From contig DHMX01000022.1 of the NCBI GenBank assembly GCA_002406015.1, positions 367,240 to 431,239 on the forward strand: 64,000 nt of DNA, written 5' to 3'. Positions within the stretch are counted from its first letter, which is position 1. Every line of letters starts with the position of its first letter. Positions 34,426 through 43,196 of this stretch are shown here, piece after piece. The DNA is from Lachnospiraceae bacterium UBA4631. GTDB taxonomy: Bacteria > Bacillota > Clostridia > Lachnospirales > Lachnospiraceae. Position numbers and translations under genes: made by a program. Below the pieces are notes generated by a model. That model had not been told where the DNA came from and did not search any database. It was given only the letters and a program-made list of their open reading frames with translations.

Positions 34426-36750
34426 TTATCTTGGAATCTCCACCATGATATAAGCTTCAATCTGGTCAAATTCCTTCACATCATTAAAGCCATCAAATAC
34501 CAGACCACACTCAAAACCGGTCTTAACTTCCTTTACATCATCCTTAAACCGCTTCAGGGATGCCAAAGGTCCTTCAAATATCTGCTCACCCTCCCGGAAT
34601 ACCCGACAGGTTGCATTTTTCTGAATCACACCATCCAATACATAGGAGCCTGCTATCGTACCGACTCCGGATGCCTTGTAGGTCTGACGCACTTCTGCAT
34701 GACCGATAACCTTTTCTTCGTATATAGGGTCCAGCATACCCTTCATGGCTGCCTCAATATCTTCAATTGCATCATAGATAACACGATACAACCGCAGGTC
34801 TACCTGCTCGCGTTCCGCAGTATCCTTAGCGGTAGCATCCGGACGAACATTGAAGCCTATAATAATCGCATTGGATGCAGATGCCAGAATTACATCTGAT
34901 TCGTTAATGGCACCAACACCTGCATGGATAACCTTAATTACAACTTCTTCATTTGACAACTTCAAAAGACTCTGCTTTACAGCTTCTACGGAACCTTGAA
35001 CATCTGCCTTTACTACCAGATTCAATTCCTTGACATTACCTGCCTGAATCTGTGAGAACAAATCATCCAGAGACATCTTGGACTTGGTTTCTGCAATCAG
35101 CTTTTCCTTCTCGTAGCTGATGAAGGCTTCTGCCATTGCCCTTGCTTCCTTTTCACTATCCGTAGCTATAAAGATTTCGCCTGCATTCGGTACACCGTTT
35201 AAGCCCAGAATCTCTACCGGAGTAGACGGTGTTGCTTCCTTTACTCTGCGATGCTTATCATCCAGCATGGCACGTACCTTACCATGGACATTTCCGACTG
35301 CAATAATGTCGCCTACCTTTAAGGTTCCCTTCTGTACCAGTACCGTAGCAACCGGTCCGCGTCCCTTATCCAACTCTGCCTCAATTACGATACCTCTTGC
35401 CTTTCGGTCCTTATTTGCCTTTAATTCCATTACCTCTGCGGTCAACAGAATCATTTCCAGCAGATTTTCCAGACCTTCCTTAGTATGTGCAGATACCGGA
35501 CAGAATATGGTGGAGCCGCCCCATTCCTCGGCTACTAAGTCATATTCCATTAATTCCTGCTTTACACGTTCAACGTTTGCACTTTCCTTATCAATCTTAT
35601 TGACAGCTACAATAATCTCAACACCGGCTGCCTTTGCATGGTTAATTGCCTCTACGGTCTGCGGCATAACACCATCGTCTGCTGCAACAACCAGAATGGC
35701 AATATCGGTAGACTGGGCTCCACGCATACGCATAGCGGTGAATGCCTCATGTCCCGGTGTATCTAAGAATGTAATTGTCTGACCGTTCACTTCCACAACC
35801 GATGCACCGATATGCTGTGTAATACCGCCGGCTTCTCCTGTTGTTACACTGGTTGCCCGAATTGCATCCAGAAGTGAGGTTTTACCATGGTCAACATGAC
35901 CCATAACACATACAACCGGTGGTCGTGGTGTCATTAAGGAAACATCCTCTTCTTCCTCCTTCAGCATCTCCTCTATCACATCTACCTGTTCTTCCTCTTC
36001 GGCAATAATGTTATATTCCAGAGCAATCTCGGCTGCTTCTTCATATTCAATATCGGAATTTACATTTACCATCTTACCGGCTAAGAACAGCTTCTTGATT
36101 AACTGATTCACTGGGGTTCCAAGCTTATCTGCTAATTCCTTAATTGTCATAACCGGAGGGAAGGTTACTGTCTTAATGGTTTCCTCCGGCTCCTTCTCAA
36201 CCGGCTTTGGCTCCGGCTTAATAAATTGACCGCTTCTCTTTTCCGGTTTTGCGGAATTTTCCGGCTTTGGTGCCTCATTATTATGATTTGCCTTATTATT
36301 CTTTTTATTCTTCTTATTACTCTTCTGGTCAGCCTGGAAAGTTACAATATTATGCTGCTTGGAATCATTTTTCCGATTTTTATTCTGATTCTGTCCGCCT
36401 CCGGCATTCTGGTTGCCGGTATTATTCTTACCTTCCTGCTTTTTAGGCTCAGCCGTTTCCTTCTTTGGAGCTGCCTGCTGCTTTTCCGCAGATTTCTTCG
36501 GCTGCTCAGACCGCTTCTCTTCCTTCTTAACGGCTTCCTGCTTCGGTTCTTCCTTTTTAACAGCTACAGGGGTTGCCTCCTCTGCCTTTGCTTCCTTTGC
36601 AAATGCTTTTCTGACTACGGCTTCTTCCTCTGCATCCAATGCAGACTGCGGCTTCTTTCCTGTAATTCCGTTTTGCTCCAATACTGCAATAATATCCTTG
36701 CTTTCAATACCCAGTTCCTTTTTTAATTCATGCACCTTTATTTTTGCCAT
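34426..36750 (-). CDS. infB: Translation initiation factor IF-2
   Basis: GTPase that positions initiator tRNA on the 30S subunit. The N-terminal IF2_N motif (VHELKKELGIESKDIIAVL) is followed by a low-complexity Lys/Glu/Asn/Pro region (about residues 60-195). The G domain has GHVDHGKTSLLDAIR (about 287), DTPGHEAFTAMR and NKIDK. Domains II-IV follow, with VEAVKQSL and a C-terminal EVIGHAEVRQ-like IGHAEVRQTYK. Length (774 aa) is typical for Clostridia. Confidence 0.98.
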   Translation of the reverse strand: MAKIKVHELKKELGIESKDIIAVLEQNGITGKKPQSALDAEEEAVVRKAFAKEAKAEEATPVAVKKEEPKQEAVKKEEKRSEQPKKSAEKQQAAPKKETAEPKKQEGKNNTGNQNAGGGQNQNKNRKNDSKQHNIVTFQADQKSNKKNKKNNKANHNNEAPKPENSAKPEKRSGQFIKPEPKPVEKEPEETIKTVTFPPVMTIKELADKLGTPVNQLIKKLFLAGKMVNVNSDIEYEEAAEIALEYNIIAEEEEQVDVIEEMLKEEEEDVSLMTPRPPVVCVMGHVDHGKTSLLDAIRATSVTTGEAGGITQHIGASVVEVNGQTITFLDTPGHEAFTAMRMRGAQSTDIAILVVAADDGVMPQTVEAINHAKAAGVEIIVAVNKIDKESANVERVKQELMEYDLVAEEWGGSTIFCPVSAHTKEGLENLLEMILLTAEVMELKANKDRKARGIVIEAELDKGRGPVATVLVQKGTLKVGDIIAVGNVHGKVRAMLDDKHRRVKEATPSTPVEILGLNGVPNAGEIFIATDSEKEARAMAEAFISYEKEKLIAETKSKMSLDDLFSQIQAGNVKELNLVVKADVQGSVEAVKQSLLKLSNEEVVIKVIHAGVGAINESDVILASASNAIIIGFNVRPDATAKDTAEREQVDLRLYRVIYDAIEDIEAAMKGMLDPIYEEKVIGHAEVRQTYKASGVGTIAGSYVLDGVIQKNATCRVFREGEQIFEGPLASLKRFKDDVKEVKTGFECGLVFDGFNDVKEFDQIEAYIMVEIPR

Positions 36751-36753
36751 CCG

Positions 36754-37083
36754 TTACACCTCCATATGGTTCTGCCTTTCAATCAGTTCTGCTATTTTCT
36801 GTCCAAAGCCTGCATCCAACACTGCCAGTGATGCCCGCCTTTCCTTGCCGATACAATGCCCCAGCATTTCCTTTGTTCCGTATACAGAAAATGGCACCTG
36901 GTAGTAACTACACGAGTCGGAAAATGCTTTCTTGGTATTATCCGATGCATCTTCCGCTATCACCACATAACACGCAGCTCCTGTCTTGATTGCTTTTTCC
37001 GTTGAAAACTCTCCGCTGACTATCTTTCCTGCCTTCATTGCCAGTCCCAGCAATGAAAATACCTTATCTTGCTTCAAGTTCAC
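36754..37083 (-). CDS. ylxQ: Ribosomal L7Ae/L30e/S12e/Gadd45 family protein (YlxQ)
   Basis: 109-aa RNA-binding fold typical of kink-turn binders: SLLGLAMKAGKIVSGEFSTEKAIKTG (part shown: GLAMKAGKIVSGE), VVIAEDASDNTKKAF and a FSVYGTKEMLGHCIGKERRA-like segment. Its role in bacteria is not firmly set. It overlaps ylxR by 20 bp and starts the pair directly upstream of infB, the conserved position. Confidence 0.93.
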   Translation of the reverse strand: MNLKQDKVFSLLGLAMKAGKIVSGEFSTEKAIKTGAACYVVIAEDASDNTKKAFSDSCSYYQVPFSVYGTKEMLGHCIGKERRASLAVLDAGFGQKIAELIERQNHMEV

Positions 37084-37336
37084 TCAGCTCCTTACTTAAC
37101 TGTTCATATATTTCCTCCGGTATCGGCATTTTGAATGAACGTTCCAGACCCTTTTTCTTTCTTGCCTGTGCCAGACATTCCTGTGACATACACAGATATG
37201 CTCCCCGACCATTTTTTCTGCCGGTGGCATCCAGTTCAATTGCTCCTTCCGGATTGCGAATCACCCGAATCATGGTGTTTTTTTCCACCATCTGATTACA
37301 GCCTATACATTGTCTTAAGGTTGGTTTCTTTGCCAT
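37064..37336 (-). CDS. ylxR: YlxR family RNA-binding protein (RnpM)
   Basis: 90 aa. Motifs LRQCIGCNQMVEK, the Arg-rich RVIRNPEGAIELDATGRKNG and GRGAYLCMSQECLAQARKK are family hallmarks. In B. subtilis the protein binds RNase P RNA and modulates its activity. It sits between nusA and ylxQ as usual. Confidence 0.95.
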   Translation of the reverse strand: MAKKPTLRQCIGCNQMVEKNTMIRVIRNPEGAIELDATGRKNGRGAYLCMSQECLAQARKKKGLERSFKMPIPEEIYEQLSKELSELEAR

Positions 37337-37357
37337 GCAATCACTCCCTGACTATTC

Positions 37358-38443
37358 CTAATCCTCGTACTCGGTTTCCTCTACCATATCCTCTGCTAAT
37401 TCTCCTGCTGCTTCTGCCTGAGATTCACTCTTAATATCAATCTTATAGCCGGTCAGTCTGGCTGCCAGTCTGGCATTCTGACCTTCTTTACCGATTGCCA
37501 GAGATAACTGATTATCCGGAACAACCACCTTTGCACTCTTTTCATCCAAATCAACCGTTACCGATACAACACTGGATGGGCTTAATGCATTTTTAATAAA
37601 AATAGCCGGATTCTCATTCCAATTAATAATATCTATTTTTTCGCCACGTAAATCGCTGACAATTGCATTTACTCTGGCACCGTTTAAACCGACACAGGCT
37701 CCTACCGGGTCAACATTTGTGTCATTCGACCATACCGCAATTTTAGAACGGGAACCTGCTTCTCTTGCAATATTCTTAATCTCTACGGTTCCGTCTGCAA
37801 CCTCTGTCACTTCTTTTTCAAACAAACGCTTTACCAGCTCCGGATGTGTTCTGGATACCAGAATCTTCGGTCCCTTATTACTTGCCTTTACCTCAATGAT
37901 GTATAATTTTACCCGGTCTGTCGGATGGAATACCTCTCCCGGAATCTGTTCGTTTTCTGTCAGAATTGCATCTGTCTTATCATCCAGACTAATGCATACA
38001 TTTCTGCCTACATATCTCTGCACAACACCGGTTACCACATCCTTTTCCTTACACTGGAAGTGATTGAAGATTGATTTACGTTCTTCCTCCTTTATCTTCT
38101 GTACAATGACATTTCTGGCATTCTGTGCGGAAATCCGTCCGAAGTTCTTCGGCTGAACCTCAATTCTTACAATATCTCCTACCTCATATTTCATATCATG
38201 CATTTTTGCATCTTCCAGACTAATCTGGGTTGAAGGATTCTCAACCACTTCTACAACCTCACGTTCAATATAAGCGGTAAACGCTCCGGTTTCCCGGTTC
38301 ATTTCCACCTGCATATTAACCTCACCGTCTTTATCCTTCTTATAGGCATCAATAATGGCTTTCTCGATTGTCTCCATCAAGACTTCCTTATCAATTCCTT
38401 TCTCTTTCTCAATCTGAGTAAGTGCATCCATAATTTCTGACAT
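37358..38443 (-). CDS. nusA: Transcription termination/antitermination factor NusA
   Basis: Binds RNA polymerase and nascent RNA and modulates pausing and termination. The N-terminal domain, S1 domain (VTGVVQRYVGRNVCISL) and two KH domains (DPVGACVGLNGARVNAIV, AIGKEGQNARLAARLTGYKI) are in order. There are no C-terminal acidic-repeat domains; the protein ends in a short acidic tail, as in other Firmicutes (361 aa). Confidence 0.97.
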   Translation of the reverse strand: MSEIMDALTQIEKEKGIDKEVLMETIEKAIIDAYKKDKDGEVNMQVEMNRETGAFTAYIEREVVEVVENPSTQISLEDAKMHDMKYEVGDIVRIEVQPKNFGRISAQNARNVIVQKIKEEERKSIFNHFQCKEKDVVTGVVQRYVGRNVCISLDDKTDAILTENEQIPGEVFHPTDRVKLYIIEVKASNKGPKILVSRTHPELVKRLFEKEVTEVADGTVEIKNIAREAGSRSKIAVWSNDTNVDPVGACVGLNGARVNAIVSDLRGEKIDIINWNENPAIFIKNALSPSSVVSVTVDLDEKSAKVVVPDNQLSLAIGKEGQNARLAARLTGYKIDIKSESQAEAAGELAEDMVEETEYED

Positions 38444-38461
38444 TTTCTTATCCTCCTATTT

Positions 38462-38923
38462 TTATAAATCAATTGCCAGCCGTATCAGTGCAATTTCGTT
38501 TTTCTGAAATTCGTGTTCATCCTCATCCAATGCAAGAAGTACGGTATCCTTTGTATAAGACTTCAAAATTCCTGTAAATTCCTTCTCACCATTCCATGCC
38601 TTATACAATTTCACTTCAACCTCTGCTCCGAGACTCTTTTCAAAGTCACGCTCCCGCCGCAACGGTCTTCCAAGTCCCGGCGAACTGACCTCCAGTATAT
38701 AAGCTTCCTCTATAAAGTCCTCTTCATCCAGCTTAGCTTCCAGGGCACGACTGATGGTAACACAATCATCGATTGTAATACCACCCTCCTTATCCGCATA
38801 TACCCTTAAATAATAATTAGAACCCTCTTTTACATATTCCACATCCCAAAGTTCATACTGATGCTCATCCAGAATCGGCTGTACAAGGGCTTCACATCTC
38901 TGTTCTACCTCTGTTCGTTTCAA
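38462..38923 (-). CDS. rimP: Ribosome maturation factor RimP
   Basis: Needed for 30S maturation. Motifs: LWDVEYVKEGSNYYLRVYAD, GGITIDDCVTISRALEAKLD and VSSPGLGRPLRRERDFEKSLG. The start is taken as the TTG at 38923, with AAAGGAG 8 nt upstream, giving 153 aa, normal for RimP. A longer frame from 39016 would run through the leader palindrome. It heads the nusA-infB operon. Confidence 0.93.
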   Translation of the reverse strand: MKRTEVEQRCEALVQPILDEHQYELWDVEYVKEGSNYYLRVYADKEGGITIDDCVTISRALEAKLDEEDFIEEAYILEVSSPGLGRPLRRERDFEKSLGAEVEVKLYKAWNGEKEFTGILKSYTKDTVLLALDEDEHEFQKNEIALIRLAIDL

Positions 38924-38956
38924 ATTCAGAACTCCTTTCCTTGTATATACATAAGA

Positions 38957-38982
38957 TAAGAGTGGACATATGTCCACTCTTA
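38957..38982. repeat. 26-bp perfect palindrome in the rimP-nusA leader
   Basis: Half-site TAAGAGTGGACAT is followed directly by its exact complement. In the predicted transcript it lies about 18-43 nt from the 5' end and would form an 11-bp stem with an AUAU loop. No U-tract follows on the minus strand, so it is not a standard terminator. Confidence 0.85.
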
Positions 38983-39006
38983 CCCATTTCTTATCACGCT
39001 TATTAC

Positions 39007-39035
39007 ATGATAGCATATACCATCACACAATGCAA
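39007..39035 (-). promoter_or_regulatory. Predicted promoter of the rimP-nusA-infB operon
   Basis: Minus-strand TTGCAT (39030-39035) is 17 bp from TATCAT (39007-39012), with TGC before the -10. Start would be near 39000, giving a leader of about 77 nt that contains the 26-bp palindrome. Confidence 0.6.
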
Positions 39036-39059
39036 GTAAAATTTTCCTGCATCTGACTT

Positions 39060-40337
39060 TTAATAGGTGGTAATATCCAATGCACAGACAGCATCATAAT
39101 CATCATATTCGATTCTCAGACATTCATCCCCGTTCTGGCTATTATAATAATCCATTCCGTCATCCTGTCCGTCTGCAGTTCCGATAATTGCCTCCACCTC
39201 GCTGCGTGTCATATTCAATGTGATTCCGCCATATACCTCACAGGAATATGCGGTGCAGTTATCAGAATAATTATCTACATTGATTCCGGTCAACTGCAAA
39301 TCATTTACGGAATATACCGTATCAGAACCGGTATTCTCAATATATCCCCAGAAGCTGCATCCGTCTTGTGAATCCAATAACACGAACTCATAGCCTCCGG
39401 CTGCTAATCCGTTATTTTCAATATCTGCTACAACATCCGAATAGCTCGAATTAACAGACAGTCCCAGAGAGCTCAGACCTGCAGGCATGGTATATACAAT
39501 TCCATTCACTTTCATCTGGTTGGTTCCTGTAATATCAGAGTCAGCAGGTTCTGGAATGTTATAATCGTCATTACCATAATCGTTACTGTTTGTAGTATCA
39601 TCAATACCCAATTCTTCTAAAATATAATCATAATCATCCGGAACCATCTGATCTACAACAGCAGGTGATACCAGCATCATAATTGTAATAATTAAACTAA
39701 TCAGGAAGCTGAGTACACTGATAATCAAACCGGAAATACCAAGACCCTTACTGCCCTTCTTTGCCAGACATACAATTGCTAAAATTGTACCAATCAAACC
39801 AAAGATATAACCACCGAAGCAGCAAGAGGTAAGTAAGCCGATAATACCCAGTATCAATGCTGCAATTCCAAGACCCTTACCCGGCTTCTTTGCTGGTATT
39901 TCCGGCTGTTTATATGCATCTGCGGTATAAGTTCCCTGATAATTAGTTTCCATACCGGAACCAGGCATCTGCTGATAAACCGGTCCGGCTGCCATACTAC
40001 CTGTCTGTGCGGCTGTAGGCGGAACGGCTGCTGATGTCGGTGCTGTATTTCCGACAGAAGCTGTATTCTGTGCAGGTGCTGTATCATCCTGCTGCATACT
40101 GAACGGATTACCCCCGGACAGTACCGTTGTTTCCTGTACTCCTTCTTCTACAGCTTCTTCTGCCTTTGCTTCCACTGCTTCTGTGTTCACATCCGGAGTA
40201 GCTTCTGCTACCGGACTAACTTCCGGTTCTGCCTGTACTTCAGGCTCCGGTGCTGCTATCGGACTGCCGCAGTTCTGACAAAATGAATCACCCGGCTTCA
40301 CCACAGAACCGCATACATTACATTTCATTTCTTCCAT
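39060..40337 (-). CDS. Zinc-ribbon membrane protein with DUF4190-like and BamE/SmpA-like parts
   Basis: About 425 aa, function unknown. Residues 1-30 are a zinc ribbon (CNVCGSVVKPGDSFCQNCG). A Pro/Ala/Glu/Thr linker of about 115 residues follows. Two membrane segments of DUF4190 type come next (GLGIAALILGIIGLLTSCC and GLGISGLIISVLSFLISLI). The C-terminal outside region repeats a pattern resembling SmpA/OmlA: LGLSVNSSYSDVVADIENNG, then LNMTRSEVEAIIGTADGQDD. The ATG at 40337 has AAGGAGG 8 nt upstream. It appears to be transcribed alone. Confidence 0.8.
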   Translation of the reverse strand: MEEMKCNVCGSVVKPGDSFCQNCGSPIAAPEPEVQAEPEVSPVAEATPDVNTEAVEAKAEEAVEEGVQETTVLSGGNPFSMQQDDTAPAQNTASVGNTAPTSAAVPPTAAQTGSMAAGPVYQQMPGSGMETNYQGTYTADAYKQPEIPAKKPGKGLGIAALILGIIGLLTSCCFGGYIFGLIGTILAIVCLAKKGSKGLGISGLIISVLSFLISLIITIMMLVSPAVVDQMVPDDYDYILEELGIDDTTNSNDYGNDDYNIPEPADSDITGTNQMKVNGIVYTMPAGLSSLGLSVNSSYSDVVADIENNGLAAGGYEFVLLDSQDGCSFWGYIENTGSDTVYSVNDLQLTGINVDNYSDNCTAYSCEVYGGITLNMTRSEVEAIIGTADGQDDGMDYYNSQNGDECLRIEYDDYDAVCALDITTY

Positions 40338-40415
40338 TACAATATCCTCCTTCATCCATACGAAATTCATGAGTCATGCTCTGTTTCGTACTACTACCAA
40401 TGAAATTACAGCTAC

Positions 40416-40444
40416 AGTATACCATAACTATTTTCTTCTGTCAT
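40416..40444 (-). promoter_or_regulatory. Predicted promoter of the zinc-ribbon membrane protein gene
   Basis: Minus-strand ATGACA (40439-40444) is 17 bp from TATACT (40416-40421), with TGG before the -10. The -35 overlaps the stop codon of the upstream carboxypeptidase gene. Confidence 0.6.
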
Positions 40445-41769
40445 CCCTGATTCACAAAGAAATACCCCCGTACCACTTTAAGAAATACATCCCGGTAGCA
40501 CAAGCGTCTGGCATCCTTCCCCACATAGATTACAACACTGTCATATAACCGGTCATCAATATAAATATCCAACATACCGGCAATATCCCCTTCCCGCACC
40601 GGTGCTTCCAGCTCCTCCGGCAGCCGGGCTTCATATCGAACCTCCTCTTCCGCTTGCAACAATAAATCCCTGCTGTCCCGTATCCGGAGCGGAACCGCTT
40701 TATCCTCTGCTCCGTTTCTTAGGGGCAGCTCCGGAAGGGCATAGTCGGGACTTATAAGATTCTGCATTTCATACCGCTCCATACCGTAATCCATTAACAG
40801 CTTGGTATCCTGCCACTTGTAGGTCTTATGCGGCGGCCAGCCGGATGCAAGCACTACGGAAACAAATGTCTTATCTCCCCGGCTGGCAGCCCCTACAAAG
40901 CAATATCCGGCTTCACCGGTAAAGCCGGTCTTAATCCCCATAGCTCCCTCATACGAGGTCAGAAATGCATCCTTATTTACTACGGATACCGTTCTTTTTC
41001 CGTCAAGCTCGGAAAAAGTGTATGCCGGTGTCTGAATGATTTCCAGAAATTGCGGATTACGGATGGCATAACAGGCGATTCGTCCAAGGTCACATGCCGT
41101 TGTGTAATGTCCCTCTGCATCCAGCCCGTTTGGCGTAACAAACTGTGTCTGATATGCTCCTAACTCCTCTGCTTTCTCATTCATTAATTCTGCAAAACCT
41201 TCAACCGAGCCGCCAATATGCTCCGCAATTGCAACTGCCGTATCATTATGGGATTCGAGCATAAGTGAATACAATAAATCTTTTAAATAATACCGTTCGC
41301 CTGTGCAACCGTTCATCTGTACATCCGGCTGGGCAGCTGCATTTTCTGAAAAGGTAACGATGTCCTCCGGATTTCCAAGCTCCAATGCTAACATACAGGT
41401 CATAATTTTAGTTGTACTTGCCATTGCCTTTGTATCCTGACCGTTTTTCTCATATAAAACCCGCCCGGTATCTGCATCCAGCAAGGCAGCCGCCTGTGCC
41501 TGCAAGGTAAACTCCGGTACTGTGGCAATTACTTCCGATTCCAATGTAGCTTCCGATGCAGCTTCCGATTCCGCATGTAACCCTTCCGCTTCCGGCTCTT
41601 CCGTTTCCTCATATACCTGCGGGAGCCATACATGAAAAGAATCCCCCTGCTGCCTTTTATAATCTGTATGGACAGCCCCTGCAAATAAGCCGATTCCACC
41701 CAGAGCAATTATAAGTGTGATTCCGATTCCTATGATTGTTCTACTTTTTTGTCTCAACCATTCCTTCAT
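40441..41769 (-). CDS. D-alanyl-D-alanine carboxypeptidase (class A PBP, DacF-like)
   Basis: Trims the terminal D-Ala from peptidoglycan stem peptides. An N-terminal membrane anchor (TIIGIGITLIIALGGIGLFAG) precedes a linker and the penicillin-binding core: STTK (active Ser about residue 117), SHN (about 173) and KTG (about 279), followed by a PBP5-type C-terminal domain. The C-terminal KVVRGYFFVNQG end is short. The ATG at 41769 is preferred because AGGTG lies 8 nt upstream. That ribosome site falls inside a hairpin stem. Confidence 0.92.
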   Translation of the reverse strand: MKEWLRQKSRTIIGIGITLIIALGGIGLFAGAVHTDYKRQQGDSFHVWLPQVYEETEEPEAEGLHAESEAASEATLESEVIATVPEFTLQAQAAALLDADTGRVLYEKNGQDTKAMASTTKIMTCMLALELGNPEDIVTFSENAAAQPDVQMNGCTGERYYLKDLLYSLMLESHNDTAVAIAEHIGGSVEGFAELMNEKAEELGAYQTQFVTPNGLDAEGHYTTACDLGRIACYAIRNPQFLEIIQTPAYTFSELDGKRTVSVVNKDAFLTSYEGAMGIKTGFTGEAGYCFVGAASRGDKTFVSVVLASGWPPHKTYKWQDTKLLMDYGMERYEMQNLISPDYALPELPLRNGAEDKAVPLRIRDSRDLLLQAEEEVRYEARLPEELEAPVREGDIAGMLDIYIDDRLYDSVVIYVGKDARRLCYRDVFLKVVRGYFFVNQG

Positions 41770-41776
41770 AAAAAGA

Positions 41777-41822
41777 ACACCTGTCTGCCTGCTTATCATA
41801 TTTTATCGCAGACATCAGGTGT
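41777..41822 (-). promoter_or_regulatory. Hairpin between scpB and the carboxypeptidase gene, covering its ribosome site
   Basis: ACACCTG plus TCTGC (41777-41788) pairs with GCAGA plus CAGGTGT (41808-41822) around a 3-nt bulge. On the minus strand TTCTTTTT follows, which would suit an intrinsic terminator of scpA-scpB. The AGGTG ribosome site (41778-41782) lies in the stem, and the start codon follows the T-run. Confidence 0.65.
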
Positions 41823-41842
41823 TTATTACCATTTTTTTATTT

Positions 41843-42418
41843 TTATGTATTGAGCGTAATATTTGCTTCTTCAATTGCCTGTTGTTCAAAGTCCGCAATC
41901 TTATCCGGTGTAATCAACGGCAGTTCATCCGTAGATGCCACTCCGAAGCCCCGCAGAAAATCCTCTGTCGTTCCAAACAGAATCGGTCTTCCGAGTGCAT
42001 CCAAGCGTCCTACCTCTTCAATCAGATGATATTCCACCAGCTTATTAATTGCATGCACGCAGGAAACACCACGAATGGCTTCTATCTCCGCTCTGGTAAT
42101 CGGCTGCTTGTACGCAATAATAGACAGAGTTTCAAGCTGTACATCCGTAAGAATGTGCCGCTTCGGCAGATTTACGATTCTGGAAAGTATTTCATAATAC
42201 TCATTTTTCGTGCATAGCTGATAGGCACCTTCTACCTCAATCATACGGATTCCCCGTCCTTCTTCATCATACCGGTCCATTAAATGATGCATCACCTTTC
42301 TGGTTGTATCTACATCATGCTCTAATGCTGCGGCAATCTGTTCTAATGGTACTGCGGTTCCCATTGCAAATAATATAGCCTCAATGGCAGCTTCCAGCTT
42401 CTTTATATCCTGTTCCAT
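41843..42418 (-). CDS. scpB: Segregation and condensation protein B
   Basis: Kleisin-associated winged-helix protein of the SMC-ScpAB condensin. Motifs: AIEAILFAMGTAVPLEQIA, YQLCTKNEYYE, LSIIAYKQPITRAEIEAIRGV and GRPILFGTTEDFLRGFG. 191 aa is typical. It follows scpA by 18 bp. Confidence 0.97.
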   Translation of the reverse strand: MEQDIKKLEAAIEAILFAMGTAVPLEQIAAALEHDVDTTRKVMHHLMDRYDEEGRGIRMIEVEGAYQLCTKNEYYEILSRIVNLPKRHILTDVQLETLSIIAYKQPITRAEIEAIRGVSCVHAINKLVEYHLIEEVGRLDALGRPILFGTTEDFLRGFGVASTDELPLITPDKIADFEQQAIEEANITLNT

Positions 42419-42436
42419 GCTTGTCTCCTCTTTTGC

Positions 42437-43183
42437 CTATGATTCCAAGGAATCAATCACAATATCATCAAATAGTTGTTCCTGTCTTACCGTAATTGCA
42501 CCCACCTTCATTAATTCCAGAATTGCCATAAAGGTCACAATTACATTAATCTTGGATGCCTGTACCTCTAGCAGGGTCCGGAAGCTAATTCCCTTTAACC
42601 CGCGGACATCCTCCCGTATTGCCTGCATCCGTTCCTCAATATTAACCTCTTCCCGTTCTATCGTACCGAATTTACTTCGAATCGGGTCAATTTTATCTAC
42701 CTGCTTCTTCATTACCATACGGAAGATTTCCTGTAAGCGGCTTAGCGTTAATCCATCGCACAGCTCCACCGGGTCTACTTCCTCCTGATATTCTTCGACC
42801 TCCTTTGGAATGGTCTGCTGCTTATATAAAGCAAGCGAGGCATCTAACTCCATATCCTTTAATTCCGCCGCAGCGTATTTGTACATTTTGTATTCCAACA
42901 ACCGTTGTACCAATTCCGCTCTTGGGTCCTCTTCTTCTTCCTCTTCCACTTCCTCCTTCGGAAGCAGCATTTTGGCTTTAATATTAATCAGCGTTGCCGC
43001 CATTACCAAAAATTCACTCATTACATCATAATCCTGCGTTTTCATTTCTTCCAGATAAGCAAGATACTGTTCGGTAATGGTGACAATCGGAATATCATAT
43101 ATATTTACCTGATTTTTCTCTATAAGGTGCAACAATAAATCCAACGGACCTTCAAACACCTGTAGTTTTACATCAATTGCCAT
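42437..43183 (-). CDS. scpA: Segregation and condensation protein A
   Basis: Kleisin subunit bridging SMC heads. FEGPLDLLLHLIEKNQVNIYDIPI at the N-terminus (in part: FEGPLDLLLHLIEKN) is diagnostic; MAATLINIKAKMLLP follows. The C-terminus (FMAILELMKVGAITVRQEQLF) is the winged helix that binds the SMC head. 248 aa. Acidic EEEEEEDP insert at about 75-85. It lies 13 bp after the L,D-transpeptidase gene. Confidence 0.97.
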   Translation of the reverse strand: MAIDVKLQVFEGPLDLLLHLIEKNQVNIYDIPIVTITEQYLAYLEEMKTQDYDVMSEFLVMAATLINIKAKMLLPKEEVEEEEEEDPRAELVQRLLEYKMYKYAAAELKDMELDASLALYKQQTIPKEVEEYQEEVDPVELCDGLTLSRLQEIFRMVMKKQVDKIDPIRSKFGTIEREEVNIEERMQAIREDVRGLKGISFRTLLEVQASKINVIVTFMAILELMKVGAITVRQEQLFDDIVIDSLES

Positions 43184-43196
43184 CCTTTGTTCCTCT

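Noticed and set aside
35120..35782. Open frame of 220 codons on the plus strand
   Set aside because: It is entirely antisense to infB, has no ribosome site and shows no recognisable protein pattern.
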